64,000 bases of DNA, from NCBI RefSeq assembly GCF_024807145.1, contig NZ_JANUCA010000002.1:310001-374000 (forward strand), in the 5' to 3' direction. The translations under genes and the position numbers were made by a program. The notes beneath the pieces are model-generated. The model did no database searches. It was given only the letters and a program-made list of their open reading frames with translations, and had not been told where the DNA came from. Of this stretch, positions 1-8,794 are shown one piece after another. The stretch is from Microbacterium sp. AK031. Its GTDB lineage: Bacteria; Actinomycetota; Actinomycetes; Actinomycetales; Microbacteriaceae. Position 1 is the first letter of the stretch. Each line of letters opens with the position of its first letter.

Positions 1-185
1 GAAGGCCTTCTCCGAACCCGTGACGACGATCGCACCGATGCCGTCATCGGCGTCGAAAGCGACGGCTGCTGCCGTGACCTCCTGCGCGAGCTGCGAGTTC
101 AACGCGTTCAGCGCCTGTGGTCGGTTCAGGGTGATCCACCCCACGCGTCCGCGCTGCTCGACCAGGATCGTCTCGTACTCCGTCA
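1..185 (-). CDS. Enoyl-CoA hydratase/isomerase family, N-terminal part only
   Basis: Only the first 61 codons are in the window; the gene runs off the left edge. The visible N-terminus ([20 protein letters not shown], then [10 protein letters not shown] and a [12 protein letters not shown] stretch) is the classic crotonase opening, with the conserved NRP-x-ALNAL segment that lines the CoA site. The ATG at 185 is preceded by GAGGGAGC. It is the last gene of the mms-type operon, 35 bp after the 3-hydroxyisobutyrate dehydrogenase gene. In valine breakdown the enzyme would hydrate methacrylyl-CoA. A 3-hydroxyisobutyryl-CoA hydrolase, another crotonase-fold enzyme found in such operons, cannot be excluded because the catalytic residues are outside the window. 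Confidence 0.85.
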
Positions 186-220
186 TCTGCTCCCTCTCAG
201 CGAAACCTCTCCGACGATCA

Positions 221-1105
221 TCACACCTGTCCGTCGCGGATGTCCGTGATGATGCCGGAGAAGTCCCGACCGCCGCCGGAGCCGGCAGCGAACGCCGCGT
301 AGATCTCCTGTGCGAGGCGCCCCATTCGAGCATCCGTCGACGTCTGCTCGATCGCCTGCAGAGCGAGTCCGAGATCCTTCGCCATCAGGGCGCCGGCGAA
401 CCCGGGCTGGTAGTCGCGGTTCGCCGGGCTCGTGGGAACCGGCCCCGGAACAGGGCAGTTCGTCGTCAGCGCCCAGCATTGACCGGAAGCGTTCGCGGCC
501 ACGTCGTACAGCGCGTCATGCGAGAGGCCGAGGCGCTCGCCGAGCACGAAGGCCTCGCCCACGACTATCTGCGAGACGGCGAGGATCATGTTGTTGCAGA
601 CCTTCGCGGCCTGGCCGAGCCCCGGTCCGCCGCAGTGCACGATCCGCTTGCCCATCGCCTCGAGCAGCGGCAGCGCCGCAGCGAAATCGTCGTCGGATGC
701 GCCGACCATGAACGCGAGCGTCGCGTTCTCGGCTCCGACCACTCCGCCCGAGACCGGCGCATCGATGTTGCGATGGCCCGCAGCGATCGCCAGCGCGTGC
801 GCGGTCTGTGCATCATCCACAGCGATAGTGGATGACTCGATGAACAGCGTGCCCGGTCGCGCCGCGGCCAGCAGACCGCCCTCGTACGCTTCGATCACAT
901 GCTTCCCGGCCGGGAACATCGTGATGACGACATCCGCATCGGTCGCGGCATCCGCTCCCGACTCAGCAATCGGCACCCGGCCTGCCGCCGCGGCGTCGCG
1001 CGCTTCCGGCATCACGTCGAACCCCGCCACGTCGTGGCCGGCCGCCTGCAGGTTGCGCGCCATCGGCAGGCCCATGTGCCCGAGCCCGAGGAATGCGATT
1101 CTCAT
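221..1105 (-). CDS. mmsB: 3-hydroxyisobutyrate dehydrogenase
   Basis: 294 aa, the usual length for the family. NAD-dependent oxidation of 3-hydroxyisobutyrate to methylmalonate semialdehyde in valine catabolism. The N-terminal Rossmann motif [13 protein letters not shown] starts at residue 6; the substrate-binding segment [11 protein letters not shown] is near residue 115; the catalytic lysine lies in [12 protein letters not shown] (about residue 165), the beta-hydroxyacid dehydrogenase signature. The start codon overlaps the stop of the upstream acyl-CoA dehydrogenase gene by 4 bp (ATGA), so the two are translationally coupled. The neighbouring methylmalonate-semialdehyde dehydrogenase makes this assignment stronger than for a generic tartronate-semialdehyde reductase. 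Confidence 0.92.
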   Translation of the reverse strand: MRIAFLGLGHMGLPMARNLQAAGHDVAGFDVMPEARDAAAAGRVPIAESGADAATDADVVITMFPAGKHVIEAYEGGLLAAARPGTLFIESSTIAVDDAQTAHALAIAAGHRNIDAPVSGGVVGAENATLAFMVGASDDDFAAALPLLEAMGKRIVHCGGPGLGQAAKVCNNMILAVSQIVVGEAFVLGERLGLSHDALYDVAANASGQCWALTTNCPVPGPVPTSPANRDYQPGFAGALMAKDLGLALQAIEQTSTDARMGRLAQEIYAAFAAGSGGGRDFSGIITDIRDGQV

Positions 1106-2253
1106 GATGCCGCCTTCAGGGCGTCGCGTCCGACGATCATGCGCATGATCTCGTTCGTCCCTTCCAGGATCTGGTGGACGCGCAGGTCTCGCACGACCTT
1201 CTCGATCCCGTAATCCTGAAGGTACCCGTAGCCGCCGTGCAGCTGAAGGGCATCGTTGGCGACGCGGAATCCGGCATCCGTCGCGAAGCGCTTGGCCATC
1301 GCGCAGCGAACGGTCGCATCATCCGCCTGCTCGTCGACCGCGCGGGCGCCGTCTTCGACGAGCAGTCGCGCCGCGTGCAGGTCGGTCTCCATATCGGCGA
1401 TCGCGAACACGATGCTCTGCTTCTCGGCGAGCGCCTCACCGAACGTGAATCGCTCGTGCACGTAGTGCCGTGCCTTGTCCAGCGCCCAGCGCGCGCCGCC
1501 GATCGAGCATGCCGCGATGTTGAGCCGGCCGGTGTTGAGCGCCGACATCGCGATCGCGAAGCCCTGCCCCTCGACACCGAGCAGAGCGGATGCCGGCACC
1601 CGCACCTCATCGAGGATCACCTGCCGCGTCGGCTGGGCGTGCCAACCCATCTTCTTCTCCAGCGCGCCGAAGGAGAGGCCCGTGGAATCGCCTGGCACGA
1701 GGAAAGCGGAGATGCCGCGGGCTCCCGCCTCGCCGGTACGCGCCATGACGACGTACACCGCGGCTTCACCCGCACCGGAGATGAACTGCTTGACACCGGT
1801 CAGCACGTAATCGTCGCCGTCACGGATCGCGCTCGTGGCGATGGCAGCAGCGTCGGATCCGGCACCGGGCTCGGTCAGACAGTAGGCGCCGAACCCAGTC
1901 ATGCTGGTGAGGTCGGGCAGCCACTGGCCGCGCTGGTCGTCCGACCCGTAGGTGTCGAGCATCCACACGACCATGTTGTGGATGGAGATGTAGGCGGCGA
2001 CGGCGGGATCGCCTTTCGCGAGTTCCTCGAAGATCGCGACGGTGTCGAGCCGTGACAGTCCGGTGCCGCCGAACTCCTCATCGACGTAGATGCCGCCCAG
2101 GCCCAGGTCGCCGGCTCGCCCCAGCGCCTCACGGGGGAATACATCGTTCTCGTCGCGTTCGGAGGCGAACGGTGCGAGTTCGGCTTCGGCGAACTCGCGC
2201 ACCGCGTGCAGGATGGCCTCGCGCTCCTCGGTGGTTGTGGTGATCATCGTCAT
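1102..2253 (-). CDS. Acyl-CoA dehydrogenase, probably isobutyryl-CoA dehydrogenase
   Basis: 383 aa FAD-dependent acyl-CoA dehydrogenase, family length. The flavin-binding signature YCLTEPGAGSDAA is at about residue 125, a second motif GKQFISGAG-like (VKQFISGAGEA) follows, and the catalytic glutamate is in HQILEGTNEIMR near the C-terminus; LQLHGGYGYLQDYG is also typical. It introduces the alpha,beta double bond into an acyl-CoA. Its place between mmsA and mmsB suggests isobutyryl-CoA to methacrylyl-CoA, but substrate choice (isobutyryl, isovaleryl or 2-methylbutyryl) cannot be read from sequence. It follows mmsA by 61 bp and overlaps mmsB by 4 bp. Confidence 0.9.
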   Translation of the reverse strand: MTMITTTTEEREAILHAVREFAEAELAPFASERDENDVFPREALGRAGDLGLGGIYVDEEFGGTGLSRLDTVAIFEELAKGDPAVAAYISIHNMVVWMLDTYGSDDQRGQWLPDLTSMTGFGAYCLTEPGAGSDAAAIATSAIRDGDDYVLTGVKQFISGAGEAAVYVVMARTGEAGARGISAFLVPGDSTGLSFGALEKKMGWHAQPTRQVILDEVRVPASALLGVEGQGFAIAMSALNTGRLNIAACSIGGARWALDKARHYVHERFTFGEALAEKQSIVFAIADMETDLHAARLLVEDGARAVDEQADDATVRCAMAKRFATDAGFRVANDALQLHGGYGYLQDYGIEKVVRDLRVHQILEGTNEIMRMIVGRDALKAAS

Positions 2254-2314
2254 CGGGGATCCTCTCGCCTTGTGGGCAGATCAGTGATGTGGTCGGTCAG
2301 TGATGCAGTCGATC

Positions 2315-3817
2315 TCAGTGCATGGTCGGGATGACGAAGCTCGCACCGTCGCGCACACCGTGCGCTGGCCAGCGGCTCGTCACCGTCTTCGTCTTCGTGT
2401 AGAAGCGGAACGCGTCGGCTCCGTGCTGGTTGAGGTCGCCGAACCCGCTCCTCTTCCAACCGCCGAAGGTGAAGTATGCGATCGGTACGGGGATCGGCAC
2501 GTTGACGCCGACCATGCCGACGTTGACTCGCGCCGTGAAGTCGCGCGCGGCGTCGCCATCTCGCGTGAAGATCGAGACACCGTTGCCGAACTCATGATCG
2601 GATGCCATCGCCAGTGCCTGCTCGTAGTCCGCTGCGCGCGCGATCACGAGCACTGGACCGAAGATCTCCTCGCGGTAGATCGACATGTCCGGGGTGACGT
2701 GGTCGAACAGAGTCGGCCCGAGGTAGAAGCCCTCCTCATGGCCGGGGATGGTGAGTCCGCGGCCATCGGCGAGCAGCGTCGCCCCAGCATCGATGCCCTG
2801 CTGGATGTAGTCCTCCACGCGCTCGACGGCCGACCGTGCCACGAGCGGCCCATAGTCGACGTCCTCGGCAAGGGCGGGCCCGATCCGCAGCTGACTGGCC
2901 CGCTCCGTGAGCTTCGCGGCGAGCGCGTCCGCCGTCTCGTCGCCCACCGGCACGGCGACCGAGATCGCCATGCAGCGCTCTCCCGCTGAGCCGTACCCGG
3001 ATCCGATCAGAGCATCCGTCACGAGATCGAGGTCGGCATCCGGCATCACGATCATGTGGTTCTTCGCCCCGCCGAAGCACTGTGCGCGCTTGCCGTGCGC
3101 GGTCGCAGTCGTGTAGATGTACTCGGCGATCGGCGTCGAGCCCACGAAACCGACGGCTTGGATACGCGGATCCGTCAGCAGCGTGTCGACGGCCTCCTTG
3201 TCACCGTGGACGACGTTGAAGATGCCTGCAGGCAGGCCCGCTTCGAGGAAGAGCTCGGCGAGACGCACCGGTACGGACGGGTCTCGCTCGCTGGGCTTGA
3301 GCACGAAGGCGTTGCCCGCGGCGATCGCGGGGCCGGCCTTCCACAGCGGGATCATCGCCGGGAAGTTGAACGGCGTGATGGCGGCGACGACGCCGAGCGG
3401 CTGACGCATGGAATAGACGTCGATACCGGAGCCGGCCTCAGTGGCGTACTCCCCCTTGAGCAGGTGCGGCGCACCGGCGGAGAATTCGATCACCTCGAGC
3501 CCTCGCTGGATGTCGCCCCTGGCGTCTTCCACTGTCTTGCCGTGCTCGCTGGAGAGCAGCGTCGCGAGTTCGGTCATGTTCTTCTGCACGAGATCGAGGA
3601 AGCGCAGAAGCACACGCGCCCGCTTCTGCGGGTTGGTCGCAGCCCACCCCGGCTGCGCGGCTTCCGCGTCATCGATCACACGACGGACTTCACCCGCCGA
3701 GGCGAGCGGCACACGGGCCTGGACGCTGCCGGTGCTCGGGTCGTAGACGTCGCCGAAGCGTCCGTCCTTCGAGGTGAGAAGCGATCCGCCTACGAAATGG
3801 GGGATGGTACGAGTCAT
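2315..3817 (-). CDS. mmsA: Methylmalonate-semialdehyde dehydrogenase (CoA-acylating)
   Basis: 500 aa aldehyde dehydrogenase; CoA-dependent conversion of methylmalonate semialdehyde to propionyl-CoA, CO2 and NADH. NAD-binding GSTPIAEYIY is near residue 225, the stretch CFGGAKNHMIVMPDADLD near 247 is characteristic of the MMSDH subfamily, and the catalytic cysteine sits in GERCMAIS (about residue 280). N-terminal HFVGG is also typical. It is the first gene of the operon reading leftward. The ATG at 3817 has AAGGGA about 9 nt upstream. The propionyl-CoA produced can be used by the methylcitrate genes at 36-40 kb. Confidence 0.94.
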   Translation of the reverse strand: MTRTIPHFVGGSLLTSKDGRFGDVYDPSTGSVQARVPLASAGEVRRVIDDAEAAQPGWAATNPQKRARVLLRFLDLVQKNMTELATLLSSEHGKTVEDARGDIQRGLEVIEFSAGAPHLLKGEYATEAGSGIDVYSMRQPLGVVAAITPFNFPAMIPLWKAGPAIAAGNAFVLKPSERDPSVPVRLAELFLEAGLPAGIFNVVHGDKEAVDTLLTDPRIQAVGFVGSTPIAEYIYTTATAHGKRAQCFGGAKNHMIVMPDADLDLVTDALIGSGYGSAGERCMAISVAVPVGDETADALAAKLTERASQLRIGPALAEDVDYGPLVARSAVERVEDYIQQGIDAGATLLADGRGLTIPGHEEGFYLGPTLFDHVTPDMSIYREEIFGPVLVIARAADYEQALAMASDHEFGNGVSIFTRDGDAARDFTARVNVGMVGVNVPIPVPIAYFTFGGWKRSGFGDLNQHGADAFRFYTKTKTVTSRWPAHGVRDGASFVIPTMH

Positions 3818-4177
3818 TATGTGATGTCCCTTCGCGCCTTCGTTGGCACGATGAACAGTTTACTCTGGCACCCGGGGATTTACTAGGGCGTCCATGTATT
3901 CCGTGGCCCGGGCGAGAAGGGCGACCGATGTCGACGTCGCACGTTCGATGGCCGTTCACCATCCGGTCACATTCGACACGTAGAACTGCAGATGCGCGGA
4001 GGAACTCAGACCGGATCGGGTAGTCAGGACTTTCCGCGCAAAGGTGAGCGATGCTCCCGAGACCCCCGCCGAATCGGGTCGGCGGGGGTCCTCCTTTCCC
4101 GCTCGAAGCAAACCCGAAACATGGCCCGCATACACTCGGATCCGCCACAAGCACGCTTTTTCTCCGAGGGGCCCACC
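3818..4177. other. 360-bp non-coding region with a strong hairpin
   Basis: Divergent spacer between mmsA (minus) and the ABM-domain gene (plus). I see no convincing protein gene. It must contain the mmsA promoter, but no strong -35/-10 pair stands out. The main structure is a perfect 12-bp stem at 4061-4072 / 4079-4090, listed separately. The segment between about 3900 and 4060 has no assigned function. Confidence 0.5.
4061..4090 (+). terminator. Orphan hairpin, terminator-like
   Basis: GACCCCCGCCGA and TCGGCGGGGGTC form a perfect 12-bp GC-rich stem with a 6-nt loop (ATCGGG), followed by a short pyrimidine run (CTCCTTTCCC) on the plus strand. It looks like an actinobacterial terminator but there is no protein gene directly upstream on the plus strand. 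It may end a small RNA, or attenuate transcription entering the gene at 4178. Confidence 0.6.
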
Positions 4178-4756
4178 ATGTCCAGCGTTCCGATCACCGT
4201 CTCCATCCGCCGCGAGGTGGATCCCGCACGCATCTCCGAGGCGACCGCCTGGGTGCAGACCGGCGTCAATCTCGCGAACAAGCACCCAGGATTCCTGGGC
4301 TCAGGATGGGTGCGCGCCGGCGAGGACTCGCAGCTCTGGCACATGCTCTACCGGTTCGCCAGCGTCGAGACTCTCGATGCGTGGGAGCAGTCGCCGGAAC
4401 GCACCTGGTGGTTGTCGATGGGCGAGGGCTTCGTGCGCAGCGAGCATGCGCGCAGGCGCACCGGGATCGAGGGCTGGTTCGATGAACCGGCGACGGGATC
4501 GCTCCGGATTCCGGATGCCGCCACCGTCGAGGATGCTCCGCCCGCACCACCGCGTTGGAAGCAGGCCGTCACGATCTGGCTCGGATTCTTCCCCGTCAAC
4601 CTGCTCTTCAGCCTCGCGATGACACCGGTTCCCGGGTGGGGCGAGCTGCCACTGTGGTTACGGGTGCTCGCGACGACGATCGTGCTCACCCCGATCATGA
4701 CCTACTGGGTGCTCCCCTGGGTCACTCGCGCGTTGCGCGGCTGGCTCGGACGGTGA
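4178..4756 (+). CDS. ABM-domain (antibiotic biosynthesis monooxygenase-like) membrane protein
   Basis: 192 aa. Residues 1-100 look like a dimeric alpha/beta-barrel ABM domain (PITVSIRREVDP, then WHMLYRFASVETLDAWEQSP). The C-terminal third holds two hydrophobic segments (AVTIWLGFFPVNLLFSLAM at about residue 128; VLATTIVLTPIMTYWVLPWV near 165), so the domain is tethered to the membrane. This matches a widespread family of uncharacterised ABM-TM proteins; the reaction is unknown. The start at 4178 is chosen because GAGGGG lies 6 nt upstream; an in-frame extension to 3992 lacks such a site and crosses the hairpin. It converges with the minus-strand gene at 4770 with only 13 bp between stops. Confidence 0.75.
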   Translation: MSSVPITVSIRREVDPARISEATAWVQTGVNLANKHPGFLGSGWVRAGEDSQLWHMLYRFASVETLDAWEQSPERTWWLSMGEGFVRSEHARRRTGIEGWFDEPATGSLRIPDAATVEDAPPAPPRWKQAVTIWLGFFPVNLLFSLAMTPVPGWGELPLWLRVLATTIVLTPIMTYWVLPWVTRALRGWLGR

Positions 4757-4769
4757 AACAGTGGCGACA

Positions 4770-6266
4770 TCAGTCCCAGGTGACCGTCGGGGTCTCCTGG
4801 GCGAAGTCGACCGACGGCGTGTCCATGTACCCGCCAAACCAGACCTCGAACTCTGATGTCGTGCCGTCCTTGGTGCCCTGCAGCGTCATGTCCACATCAG
4901 GGGTGTCATACGTCGAGACGAGCGTGGGCGTGGAGTAGTCGACGTCCGCCACCATGCTGTCGAGCGTCGCCTGCCCGTCGCTGGTGATCGTCCTGGTGAC
5001 TGAACCGTCGACCGGCGTGTAGCCGCTGAGGTCGATATCGGTGATGTCCATGCCGCACGGCGTCGCGAGCGTCTTCATCGCCACACACTCCTCGATGGCT
5101 GTGCGCACGAGGGACCGGAACGTGGCGGCGCCGTCATCGGTGAGCACCGGGTAGATGTCCCAGAACAGCTCGCTGTCGTCATCCGTCGTCAACGTGAAGG
5201 TGTCCGTCTCGGAATCGAGTGCGAACTCCTCATAACCCAGTGCGAGCCGGTACGCGCCGGGGAAGAGCGACGTCGATGAGTCAGCAGGCTCGGCGCCGTT
5301 CACCGTCAGTCCGAGTCCCTCGAAGTTCGACAGCGTCGCCATGACCAGACCGTCGCTGATCACCCATCCGTCGTCAGAGGAGCTGTACGCCGTGAACTCC
5401 CGCTCGATCGTCTCGCCTCCGACAGCGAAGGATGCCGAGACCGTCGCTTCGTACTCGGTCGCATCCTCGGATTCCGCCACGACGATGTCGGTGATCGGGG
5501 CGAGCTCGAGCGAAGCGGCGAGCACTTCATCGGTGAGCAGGCTGTCGTCGGCGTACGTCTCGACGAACGTCAGCGCCGTCTCGGCGTCGCCCTCGGACAG
5601 CGCCGTCAGGTACTCCTCCACCGCGTCGGATGCTGTCGGGGCAGCCCCACGCAGAAGATTCGGCACGATGATCGCGGCGGCGATCAGCAGGACGAGCGCC
5701 GCTGCGCCGCCGATGAGGCCGAACAGCAGCCCTTTCGACATCGGCTTCTTCGGAGCGGCCGGCGCTGCGGAGTATGCGCCGGACGGATATCCGCCGGCGG
5801 AGTATCCCTGGGGCGCGTTCGGATCGTATGCCGGGGCGGTTCCGGGATACACCGCGGCGTTCGGGTCGTAGATCGGCGCGTTCGGGTCGTGGATCGGGGT
5901 ATTCGGGGCATAGCCAGGGGCTGGTTGTTGAGCAGGAGCAGTCTGAGCCGCACCGGGGTAGGGCGCTCCCGGAAGTTCGTGTCCCCCTGGCGCAGCCTGC
6001 GGGTACGCGGGCGCGTCGTTCGGCGACACGACAGCCGGGGCCTCGACGGGAGCGACCACGGGCTCCGCGATCGGCGCAACCACCGGCTCAGGTTCGATTG
6101 CGCTGTCGGGCGCCGGAGCGGATTCGGGCGCAGCATCCGGTGCCACAGCATCCGACGAGATCCGACCGTCGAAGCCGTGCTGGCCGGCTGCTTCATTCAC
6201 CGACTCCGGCACGTTCGTCGGGGTGTTCTGGGGATTCTCCGGAGTCTCATTCGTCACGAATCCCAT
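4770..6266 (-). CDS. Proline/alanine-rich membrane-anchored protein with extracytoplasmic domain
   Basis: 498 aa from ATG 6266 (a GTG at 6290 would add 8 residues; neither has a clear ribosome site). Residues 1-170 are low-complexity Pro/Ala/Glu-rich, with repeated DPNAP/YDPNA units around residues 125-155. A transmembrane helix (GLLFGLIGGAAALVLLIAAA) spans about 177-202. The following ~290 residues should be outside the cell; their start (AVEEYLTALSEGDAETALTF) resembles the NTF2-like DUF4878 type that reads out small domains on Actinobacteria surface proteins. Two cysteines (ECVAMKTLATPCG) may form a disulfide. Function not recognised. No operon partner: the next upstream gene (aldose epimerase) is on the same strand 57 bp away but unrelated. 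Confidence 0.75.
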   Translation of the reverse strand: MGFVTNETPENPQNTPTNVPESVNEAAGQHGFDGRISSDAVAPDAAPESAPAPDSAIEPEPVVAPIAEPVVAPVEAPAVVSPNDAPAYPQAAPGGHELPGAPYPGAAQTAPAQQPAPGYAPNTPIHDPNAPIYDPNAAVYPGTAPAYDPNAPQGYSAGGYPSGAYSAAPAAPKKPMSKGLLFGLIGGAAALVLLIAAAIIVPNLLRGAAPTASDAVEEYLTALSEGDAETALTFVETYADDSLLTDEVLAASLELAPITDIVVAESEDATEYEATVSASFAVGGETIEREFTAYSSSDDGWVISDGLVMATLSNFEGLGLTVNGAEPADSSTSLFPGAYRLALGYEEFALDSETDTFTLTTDDDSELFWDIYPVLTDDGAATFRSLVRTAIEECVAMKTLATPCGMDITDIDLSGYTPVDGSVTRTITSDGQATLDSMVADVDYSTPTLVSTYDTPDVDMTLQGTKDGTTSEFEVWFGGYMDTPSVDFAQETPTVTWD

Positions 6267-6323
6267 CGTATTGCCAATGCGAAGGGGCACCCGTGGGCAG
6301 AGATGCCCATGGATGGTGCGTGA

Positions 6324-7259
6324 TCAGATCGCGCGGAACCGCCAGGATGCAGCGGTCTCGGCCCCCGGATCGAGCACGATCAGATCGACCGTGGAATTGA
6401 ACGCGTCGGGCGGGCATGTCATCGGCTCCACCGCCAGACCGATCCGGCTGTTCGGGGCATCCGCCGGGAGATCGGCCGTGTGCACCTGCACCCACGGGCA
6501 GCGCTCATCCCAGCTCAGAGCGACGCCGCGGCCGTCCGCGGCCACGACGCGCACCTCGGCGACGCCCTCGGCACGTGAGATCTCGGTGAAGGCGTGATCG
6601 ATGAACACGTCGCCGATCCTGCGCGGTTCGCGGAAGTCCCATTCCGGATGCTGGTCGATGGCTTCCACCGCGACCGGGCTCAGCCGGTCAGGCGTGACGG
6701 TGAGAACCTCGGATGCCTGGAGGGTGAGCATCCAGTCATCGACTCGCCCGGCACCAGCCACCAGATACGGATGCGGACCAGTGCCCCAGGGCGCAGCATC
6801 CGCCCCGATGTTGCGCGCGGTGACCGTCTGATTCAGACCGTGGGAATCGAGGTGGAACTCGACGGCGACTTCGATGCGGAACGGATACCCGAGCTGCGGC
6901 TCGATCACGGCGACCAGCACGACGCGGTCATCCTCCACGACGCGGTCGGCGAACTCGGTCCACGCGAGCAGTCCGTGCAGCGCGTGCCCGCGGGCGGGCT
7001 CCGTGAGCGCGAGCTGGTGCTCGTCACCACCGAACGAGTACTTGCCGTCGACGACGCGGTTGGGCCACGGCGCGAGCGTCGCTCCCCGATAACCGGGGCG
7101 CACCTCATCGGCGGCGAAGGGCACGATGAGATCGCGACCGTCGAAGGTGAGCGTGCGCAGCGTGGCTCCCACGCTCGCGATGACGGCCTCGTAGCCGTGC
7201 CCGGCGAGCGTCAGTTGGCGCCCGGAGCGCGGCGTCTGGGCCGCGGCCGCCACGGTCAC
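6324..7259 (-). CDS. Aldose 1-epimerase family protein
   Basis: 311 aa, GalM-like beta-sandwich mutarotase. Catalytic-type histidines are in GHALHGLL (about residue 90) and [11 protein letters not shown] (about 155), and the general-base glutamate in [14 protein letters not shown] (about 280); [10 protein letters not shown] is the conserved N-terminal loop. It interconverts anomers of an aldose; as the last gene of the arabinose operon it probably supplies the right L-arabinose anomer to AraA. The GTG start at 7259 overlaps the araA stop (GTGA), so it is coupled to araA. Confidence 0.88.
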   Translation of the reverse strand: MTVAAAAQTPRSGRQLTLAGHGYEAVIASVGATLRTLTFDGRDLIVPFAADEVRPGYRGATLAPWPNRVVDGKYSFGGDEHQLALTEPARGHALHGLLAWTEFADRVVEDDRVVLVAVIEPQLGYPFRIEVAVEFHLDSHGLNQTVTARNIGADAAPWGTGPHPYLVAGAGRVDDWMLTLQASEVLTVTPDRLSPVAVEAIDQHPEWDFREPRRIGDVFIDHAFTEISRAEGVAEVRVVAADGRGVALSWDERCPWVQVHTADLPADAPNSRIGLAVEPMTCPPDAFNSTVDLIVLDPGAETAASWRFRAI

Positions 7260-8770
7260 AGTCCCTGCGCGAGACGGTAGTACGCCTGGTTCCAGCGCAC
7301 CTGCTTCTGGAACTCGGGCAGCGTCGTCTCCTCGTCGATCACGAGCAGCTCGACGCCTGCCATCTCGGCGAAGTCGCGGAACGCCTCCAGTCCGACGGCC
7401 GTCGACATGACCGTGTGGTGCGCTGCGCCGGCCGTGAGCCAGGCTGCGGCACTGGTGTTGAAGTCGGGCGCGGGCTTCCAGACGGCGCGTCCGACAGGCA
7501 GGTTCGGCAGAGCCGCCCGCGGGGCGACGTTCTCCACCACGTTCGCAGTGAGGCGGAAGCGGTCGCGCATGTCACTCATCGCCACGACGATCGCAGGGCC
7601 GGAATCGGCGGTGAAGACCAGGCGCACCGGGTCGTCCTTGCCGCCGATGCCGAGCGGGTGGATCTCGAGCGTGGGCTTCGCAGTGGTCAGCGACGGCGAA
7701 ACCTCGAGCATGTGTGCACCGAGGATCAGCTCGTCGCCAGGCGTCATGTCGTAGGTGTAGTCCTCCATGAGGCTCGCGCCTCCGGGGAGGCCTGCACCCA
7801 TCACGTTCGCGATACGCACCAGTACGGCGGTCTTCCAGTCGCCCTCGGCGCCGAAGCCGTATCCCTCGGCCATCAGCCGCTGCACGGCGAGTCCCGGCAG
7901 TTGCTTGAGCGACCCGAGATCCTCGAACGACGTCGTGAAGGCTCCGAAGCCGCCCTCTTCGAGGAACGACCGCAGCCCGAGCTCGATCGCCGCACCGTCA
8001 CGCAGCGACTGGTGGCGCTCTCCCCCGCGACGGAGCTCCGGGACGACCTCGTAGAGCTCCTCGTACTCGGCCACGAGCGCATCGACGTCCGACGAGGACG
8101 CCGCGGCGACAGCATCCGCCAGCTCGTTCACGCCCCACGTGTTGACCTGCACTCCGAAGCGCAACTCGGCCTCGGTCTTGTCGCCTTCTGTGACAGCGAC
8201 GAAGCGCATGTTGTCGCCGAAACGCGCGAGCTTCAGGCTGCGGGATGCCGCGAGCCCGGCGGCCGCGCGCTGCCAGGTGCCGATCTCCAGCTGCACCCGG
8301 GGGTCGCTCGCGTGGCCGACGACGGTCTTGCGCGGCACGCCGAGGCGGGTCTGGATGTAGCCGAACTCGCGGTCGCCGTGGGCGGCCTGGTTCAGGTTCA
8401 TGAAGTCGAAGTCGATGTCGGCCCACGGCAGTTCGACGTTCGCCTGCGTGTGCAGATGCGCGAGCGGCTTCTGCAGGGCGTCGAGCCCCGCGATCCACAT
8501 CTTGGCGGGGCTGAAGGTGTGCATCCAGGCGACGAGTCCGATGACGCGGTCATCGGCGTTGGCTTCGAGCGCGATGCGCTTGATCGCGGCGGAGTCGGTG
8601 AGCACCGGCTTCCAGACGATCTTCACCGGCACGTCTGCCGCGCCGTCCAGCACCTCTGCTATCGAGCGCGACTGCTCGGCGACCTGAGCGAGCGTCTCGG
8701 GGCCGTACAGATGCTGGCTTCCGGTGAGGAACCAGACTTCGTAGGCGTCGAGAGAAGTGGTCAGTGTCAT
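7256..8770 (-). CDS. araA: L-arabinose isomerase
   Basis: 504 aa, matching the family length of about 500. Converts L-arabinose to L-ribulose using Mn2+. Visible metal-site/catalytic segments are [12 protein letters not shown] (about residue 305), LMEDYTYDM (about 333), [11 protein letters not shown] (about 350) and AAHHTVMST (about 450), in the order and spacing of the two Glu and two His ligands of AraA. N-terminal [12 protein letters not shown] is diagnostic. AAAAGGAC precedes the ATG. It lies 24 bp after the kinase gene in the order araD-araB-araA-epimerase. Confidence 0.97.
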   Translation of the reverse strand: MTLTTSLDAYEVWFLTGSQHLYGPETLAQVAEQSRSIAEVLDGAADVPVKIVWKPVLTDSAAIKRIALEANADDRVIGLVAWMHTFSPAKMWIAGLDALQKPLAHLHTQANVELPWADIDFDFMNLNQAAHGDREFGYIQTRLGVPRKTVVGHASDPRVQLEIGTWQRAAAGLAASRSLKLARFGDNMRFVAVTEGDKTEAELRFGVQVNTWGVNELADAVAAASSSDVDALVAEYEELYEVVPELRRGGERHQSLRDGAAIELGLRSFLEEGGFGAFTTSFEDLGSLKQLPGLAVQRLMAEGYGFGAEGDWKTAVLVRIANVMGAGLPGGASLMEDYTYDMTPGDELILGAHMLEVSPSLTTAKPTLEIHPLGIGGKDDPVRLVFTADSGPAIVVAMSDMRDRFRLTANVVENVAPRAALPNLPVGRAVWKPAPDFNTSAAAWLTAGAAHHTVMSTAVGLEAFRDFAEMAGVELLVIDEETTLPEFQKQVRWNQAYYRLAQGL

Positions 8771-8794
8771 GTGCGTGGTCCTTTTCGCGGGAGA

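Noticed and set aside
3992..4177. N-terminal extension of the ABM-domain protein from 3992
   Set aside because: It crosses a perfect terminator-like hairpin and lacks a ribosome site; 4178 has a good one.
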